Shown here: positions 5,891 through 9,468 of the stretch, piece by piece | Numbering within the stretch: the stretch's first letter is position 1 | Layout of the letters: each line of letters opens with the position of its first letter | Assembly (NCBI GenBank): GCA_002319875.1 | Contig: DCFS01000106.1 | Coordinates: 1-9,468, forward strand | Length of the DNA: 9,468 nt | From: Treponema sp. UBA1798 | GTDB lineage: Bacteria; Spirochaetota; Spirochaetia; Treponematales; Treponemataceae | Direction: 5' to 3' | Notes under the pieces: generated by a model | What the model saw: the letters and a program-made list of their open reading frames with translations, nothing else | The model's database searches: none | What the model was told of the DNA's origin: nothing | Made by a program: the position numbers and the translations under genes

Positions 5891-8800
5891 CTAGGGGTTT
5901 AACTCCCAGTCACCATATTTATCGACAACTTTTGTCTTCATGCCTGACATAGGACGCCACACTACTGAAATCGTAAAATAAGGACTGAAGTCATAGCTCT
6001 TGGTTCCATCGGAAGCAGTTACAAGACGGGGAGATACTTTAAATGCAGCAGAAAGATTCCAGTCACATAATTCATGTGTTATTTTAACGGACAGGCTGTT
6101 CAACTTAAATCCTGACGATTTTCTCAGCGTTTCATCATCAAAACGGAACGAATTGAGGAGGTCTTTGAACATATTTGTTTCGCCCGGAATTCTGCCCGCA
6201 TTGCCGGTCATACTCTGAAAGTAGCGGTAAATATTGTCGTTTCTTGATTCCGAAGAAAATGTCAAATCAAGGAACTCGTTGATCTGCAGTGTAATTGCCG
6301 GTACGAATTTAAAATAACTGTTAGTCGGACGCAGACAGTCATACACAATGCTCGTAGAAAGCGTCGGAGCCCAGCTGATACGGTTTTTCCAGTAGTGATA
6401 TGTTTTTTTTGTCGTTGCATAGGCAAAACTTGCAGAATACGGCTGAAATTCTTCATAATCTCTGATTTCCCAGCCGGAATCGTCATTAAAATCGTATCCA
6501 TAAGTATACTTTGCCGTATATGCAAGCTGAAAATCATTCCATGCAAAGGCAAGTTTCAGTGCGTCGGGATAACCATCTTCAAGTTCATAGGTATATGACT
6601 GGGTAAACGTTAAAGAATTTGAAAACAGCTTTACGGAAAGGGCCTCCTTAAACGGTTCTTTTTCCCATGTGGAATCCGTAGAACTTACCTGTTCTATTCC
6701 GCTTTCCACAGTCAGCGTTGTATACGGGAATGTCAGCGTAAGCGTTCCGTAATATTCATCTACCTGCGGCGGCAGTTTAGTACTCAGAACAAGAGACTGC
6801 CCGAAATCATCCCCGTATTCCGTTGCCGCGAGCGTCAAATCAAGGGTATTAACAGTAACACAGTCCTCATCGGTTAAATCCGTTGTCAAATATTCCCATT
6901 CCGGATTATCCGCATCGCCGATAAATTCCGTCCGTACCATTTTAACCGTTGTGTTCCATGAAAGCCCTGTATTTTTAAAATTATCCGTGTAATAAAAGGG
7001 CTTGAAACTCAGCGCATTCGTATTCGTCAGATCAAGCGTACGTGCTTCATAGTCCGCTTCCCTGATGGAATCAATACTGCTGGAACTGTATCCGCCATAC
7101 GTTGTGTCTGTTGAAAGATAAGGGTGCCACTGGTATACGGGGCTGAAATCAAACGCATCAGTAAGACTTATAAAACTTTCACGATACCCCGCGGTGCTGG
7201 TCAAATTTACCGGTACCTTTACCGTATACATCGTTGATTTCAGCCTTTTCCAGTCGAAATCCTCCGGTTGTGTCAAACCGGTCGAAGAATAGGTAAACTC
7301 TGTCGTATATGACGGCGTAACGGCATAGGTCAGTGCATAATTTATTCCCTGCATGTTTTTGATTGCATCCGGTGAAAATGCCAGATCAGGGAGGGCATCT
7401 GAAGCAAGTCCAGTCTGGTCTCCGCCGCCTTCTGCCTGCGGTGGCTGAGTCCCTTCTGATGCCGGTATATTTTTGTCTTTATCCGGAATTTCTTCTGCCT
7501 TCTGACTGCTGCCGTCATCAAGATCTGCCGGAGCCTTAAGAGGGACTTCCATTTTTACGGACTCCTGTTTTTTCGTACCGGACGAAGAATCTGTTGTTCC
7601 GTAAGAAAACAACGTACCTGCGATTTTACCGGTAATCTGGATAGGATCGACTTGTGACGGGTAATAAAATTTACGTTCAGGCGTATAACTTTTCCAGTCG
7701 TCCGTATCGGAAGAAGAGCCTGATATGACAGTGTTTGTCAGACTGCTGAAAATCACTGAAGAAGAAAGGCTTGTAATTGCCAATGTTGAAATATACGGTT
7801 TAATGCTGTCAGGCAGGGCCTGCGTATAGGAGCCGGACAGAGACCACGTGAACGAAGATATTTCAGAGGACGTATCGTCATCGTCAGTGTCGGTAGTATC
7901 AGTACTGGGATTGCTTGTCAGATAATCAATCCAGTCCATGGTTTCCGTACGGTCGCCGAAATCTTCCGCAAAATAAGGATCCGAGTACAGCGGCAGTGAA
8001 ATCGTCAGAGAGAACGGTTTTGCTATGACCAGTTTTAAATTTGCGCTGTAACGGAAAGGTAACTCATAGCCAAGAAAGTTGGAAGAATCATCATAGCTTG
8101 TTCCTGACGACGAATAGGGCAGGTATTGGGAGCTCTGTTCGAATATGGTATTACTGAATCCCAGCTGACCGTTTATTTCCAGATCAGTCAGATATCCTCC
8201 GGAAGGCTTATACACACTGTCAACACCAAACATGTAGCCGAGGTTTGAATACCAGTCTGTCATTATTTTTGCATAACTGGTCGTATCCCCTTTGTAATCC
8301 GTCTCCAGATTATGCAGCATAAGTCCCTGCCGCTCCTGATCCTTAAGTTTTGACGGTTTTATAAAACTGTAATAACTGTCATCACTGGTACTGGTTGTAC
8401 TGCTGGAAGTGTCGTCGCTGCTGTCAGTGTCCGAATCGGACGTATACTGCTCGCCGACATCATAGGCACTTAACGGTTTCCGGCCGAAAATATAGGTTGT
8501 CATCTGTACGAAATAACCTTCACGTGAGCGGTAGCCGAATACGGGGTTAAAAATAAGCTCATCCTTCGGGTACCAGAACGCAGGCAGATACAGTAAAGGT
8601 ACATCACCGACATACAGCAAAGCATTAAAGAAGGCAAATTCGCCTCCGGGTAAAAGCCAGATTCTTGATGCCTTTATACGCCAGTGCGGAGGATCTGCAT
8701 CGCAGAACGTCAGAGCTCCGTTCTTAAAGGTTATAGTACTGGAATCATCGCGGCCAAAAACGTCAGACGCCACAATAAGGGTCGAACCTGATGGAAGGTT

Positions 8801-9280
8801 AAGGGAATCTGTCTGTGTCTGTACGATACGTCCGTTATCAAAAATTCCTTCAAGCGTCGCTGTATTAAACAGCAGGGAATCGGCTGTTGCCGTTTCTGAA
8901 CCGGTGTTACTGTCATTCTTTTCCAGCTTAACGGAACCTTCTGCAAACAGCATATCATTCGCACGGTTATAATTTACCCTGTCAGCGGAGATAACTGTCG
9001 TAGTCGTACCTTTCTGGACAGAAATCACCACATTTCCTTCAAAAACAAGTTCATCACTGCCGTCAAGTTCATTTTTCTTATTACCGGTTTTTCTGGCACT
9101 TTTTATAGTAACGACGGTCTGTTCACTTCCGGAAGCAGGAGCAGACGCTGGCGCGGCATTACCGGTACTGTCTGTATTGCCCGGTGCCCCGGCCGTTGCG
9201 GAAGTATCCTCTGAATATGCGTAAAAAAAAAGAGACAGCACACATATCAGCGTAAACATCCGCAACGCGAACAGTTTCAT
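5891..9280 (-). CDS. lptD: LptD/OstA-like outer membrane assembly protein
   Basis: This 1129-residue protein begins with a signal peptide (MKLFALRMFTLICVLSLFFYAYS), then an Ala/Gly/Pro/Ser-rich linker (about 24-52). An LptA/OstA-type beta-jellyroll repeat follows at about 57-175, with ADRVNYNRANDMLFAEGSVKL as a typical stretch. At 190-240 is the LptD junction motif: TFCDADPPHWRIKA, then a W-L-P-GGE-F-F-N segment and VPLLYLPAFWYPKDE. The remainder, about 245-1110, alternates aromatic and polar residues as in an outer-membrane beta-barrel. In Gram-negative bacteria LptD inserts lipopolysaccharide into the outer leaflet; treponemes generally lack LPS, so the cargo here may be another glycolipid (inference). 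It is longer than the roughly 780-residue E. coli LptD because of long Ser/Thr/Asp-rich loops (278-303, 457-473) and a linker at about 566-627. Four mature cysteines are present (193, 807, 982, 1072). The ATG overlaps the uvrA stop by 4 nt, which fixes the start; GGA lies about 10 nt upstream. Confidence 0.9.
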   Translation of the reverse strand: MKLFALRMFTLICVLSLFFYAYSEDTSATAGAPGNTDSTGNAAPASAPASGSEQTVVTIKSARKTGNKKNELDGSDELVFEGNVVISVQKGTTTTVISADRVNYNRANDMLFAEGSVKLEKNDSNTGSETATADSLLFNTATLEGIFDNGRIVQTQTDSLNLPSGSTLIVASDVFGRDDSSTITFKNGALTFCDADPPHWRIKASRIWLLPGGEFAFFNALLYVGDVPLLYLPAFWYPKDELIFNPVFGYRSREGYFVQMTTYIFGRKPLSAYDVGEQYTSDSDTDSSDDTSSSTTSTSDDSYYSFIKPSKLKDQERQGLMLHNLETDYKGDTTSYAKIMTDWYSNLGYMFGVDSVYKPSGGYLTDLEINGQLGFSNTIFEQSSQYLPYSSSGTSYDDSSNFLGYELPFRYSANLKLVIAKPFSLTISLPLYSDPYFAEDFGDRTETMDWIDYLTSNPSTDTTDTDDDDTSSEISSFTWSLSGSYTQALPDSIKPYISTLAITSLSSSVIFSSLTNTVISGSSSDTDDWKSYTPERKFYYPSQVDPIQITGKIAGTLFSYGTTDSSSGTKKQESVKMEVPLKAPADLDDGSSQKAEEIPDKDKNIPASEGTQPPQAEGGGDQTGLASDALPDLAFSPDAIKNMQGINYALTYAVTPSYTTEFTYSSTGLTQPEDFDWKRLKSTMYTVKVPVNLTSTAGYRESFISLTDAFDFSPVYQWHPYLSTDTTYGGYSSSSIDSIREADYEARTLDLTNTNALSFKPFYYTDNFKNTGLSWNTTVKMVRTEFIGDADNPEWEYLTTDLTDEDCVTVNTLDLTLAATEYGDDFGQSLVLSTKLPPQVDEYYGTLTLTFPYTTLTVESGIEQVSSTDSTWEKEPFKEALSVKLFSNSLTFTQSYTYELEDGYPDALKLAFAWNDFQLAYTAKYTYGYDFNDDSGWEIRDYEEFQPYSASFAYATTKKTYHYWKNRISWAPTLSTSIVYDCLRPTNSYFKFVPAITLQINEFLDLTFSSESRNDNIYRYFQSMTGNAGRIPGETNMFKDLLNSFRFDDETLRKSSGFKLNSLSVKITHELCDWNLSAAFKVSPRLVTASDGTKSYDFSPYFTISVVWRPMSGMKTKVVDKYGDWELNP
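7400..8449 (-). other. Low-complexity Ser/Thr/Asp-rich loops and linker within lptD
   Basis: Three segments of the barrel region are compositionally simple. Residues 278-303 (8372-8449) are almost only Ser, Thr and Asp. Residues 457-473 (7862-7912) include TDTTDTDDDDTSSE. Residues 566-627 (7400-7585) form a charged Pro/Gly/Lys/Glu/Gln linker. They interrupt otherwise strand-like sequence and probably are extended loops, surface-exposed or periplasmic. The codons vary, so these are not exact DNA tandem repeats. The feature spans all three segments and the barrel sequence between them. Confidence 0.6.
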
Positions 9281-9468
9281 TTATCGTTCCGGGCCTTTTC
9301 CCTCTCCAGCATCTCTTTTACATAAGAGCCGGTATATGATGTTTTTATCTGTGCAACCTGTTCAGGAGTACCTTCCGCAATAATGCGGCCGCCCCTGAAC
9401 CCGCCTTCGGGGCCCAGGTCGATAATATGGTCTGCCTGACAGATAACATCAAGATTATGTTCAATCAT
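9277..9468 (-). CDS. uvrA: Excinuclease ABC subunit UvrA, C-terminal end (partial)
   Basis: Only the last 63 codons are in the window; the gene continues past position 9468, so the Met at the edge is internal and not a start. The fragment carries the signature of the second UvrA ATPase domain: IEHNLDVI, whose His is the switch (H-loop) histidine of the ABC fold, then IDLGPEGG and GRIIAEGTPE, which are close to invariant in UvrA. UvrA is the cytoplasmic damage-recognition ATPase of nucleotide excision repair, acting with UvrB and UvrC. The stop TGA (9279-9277) overlaps the ATG of the following lptD-like gene in an ATGA arrangement, so the two are very likely co-transcribed and perhaps translationally coupled. 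Identification is strong despite the short length; nothing can be said about the rest of the protein. Confidence 0.93.
   Translation of the reverse strand: MIEHNLDVICQADHIIDLGPEGGFRGGRIIAEGTPEQVAQIKTSYTGSYVKEMLEREKARNDK

Noticed and set aside
8372..8449. Simple-sequence DNA tandem repeat in lptD
   Set aside because: The peptide is low-complexity but the Ser, Thr and Asp codons vary, so no exact repeat unit exists for slipped-strand phase variation.
1..9468. CRISPR arrays, tRNA or rRNA genes, riboswitches
   Set aside because: No regularly spaced repeats, cloverleaf sequences or conserved RNA motifs were seen. Intergenic space is short everywhere; the longest gene-free stretches are about 110 bp.

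Overview
The window reads as a chromosomal segment of a spirochaete, most likely a host-associated, pectin-using Treponema. Three things point there. The uvrA-lptD gene pair has the same order I recall from T. pallidum (TP0514-TP0515). A secreted protein carries an NADase-type glycan-binding domain, a family I associate with treponemes and other host-associated anaerobes. Two genes are devoted to pectin breakdown. The genus call is inference; no rRNA or tRNA is present to confirm it. All real genes lie on the minus strand, so transcription runs from high to low coordinates.

Region 1 (9468-5891): the C-terminal end of uvrA, cut by the window edge, is followed through a 4-nt ATGA overlap by a 1129-codon lptD-like outer-membrane assembly gene. 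This is the conserved housekeeping part.

Region 2 (5890-2714): a short intergenic region holds a good sigma-70-type promoter whose -10 box is built into a 27-bp near-perfect palindrome, a probable operator. It drives a GH28 polygalacturonase-type hydrolase without a signal peptide. After 65 nt comes a secreted PL4 rhamnogalacturonan endolyase. Together they would cut the rhamnogalacturonan-I backbone outside the cytoplasm and process imported galacturonate-containing oligomers inside it.

Region 3 (2699-1782): 14 nt downstream of the lyase is a secreted protein with a C-terminal NADase-type glycan-binding domain. Its DNA is strikingly A+T-rich compared with its upstream neighbours, so it looks like a separately acquired gene appended to the pectin genes.

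Region 4 (1746-1): an IS1182-family insertion sequence. Its transposase is split into two frames at an A9 run; a single -1 shift there restores a 532-residue DDE protein. The right end has a strong hairpin, and the transposase promoter is placed so that the mRNA would be nearly leaderless. The left terminus was not identified inside the window.

The most interesting items are the promoter-embedded palindrome of the pectin genes, the composition break at the glycan-binding gene, and the A9 frameshift site. I see no clear evidence of a wholly new system. No CRISPR array, tRNA, rRNA or riboswitch was recognised.
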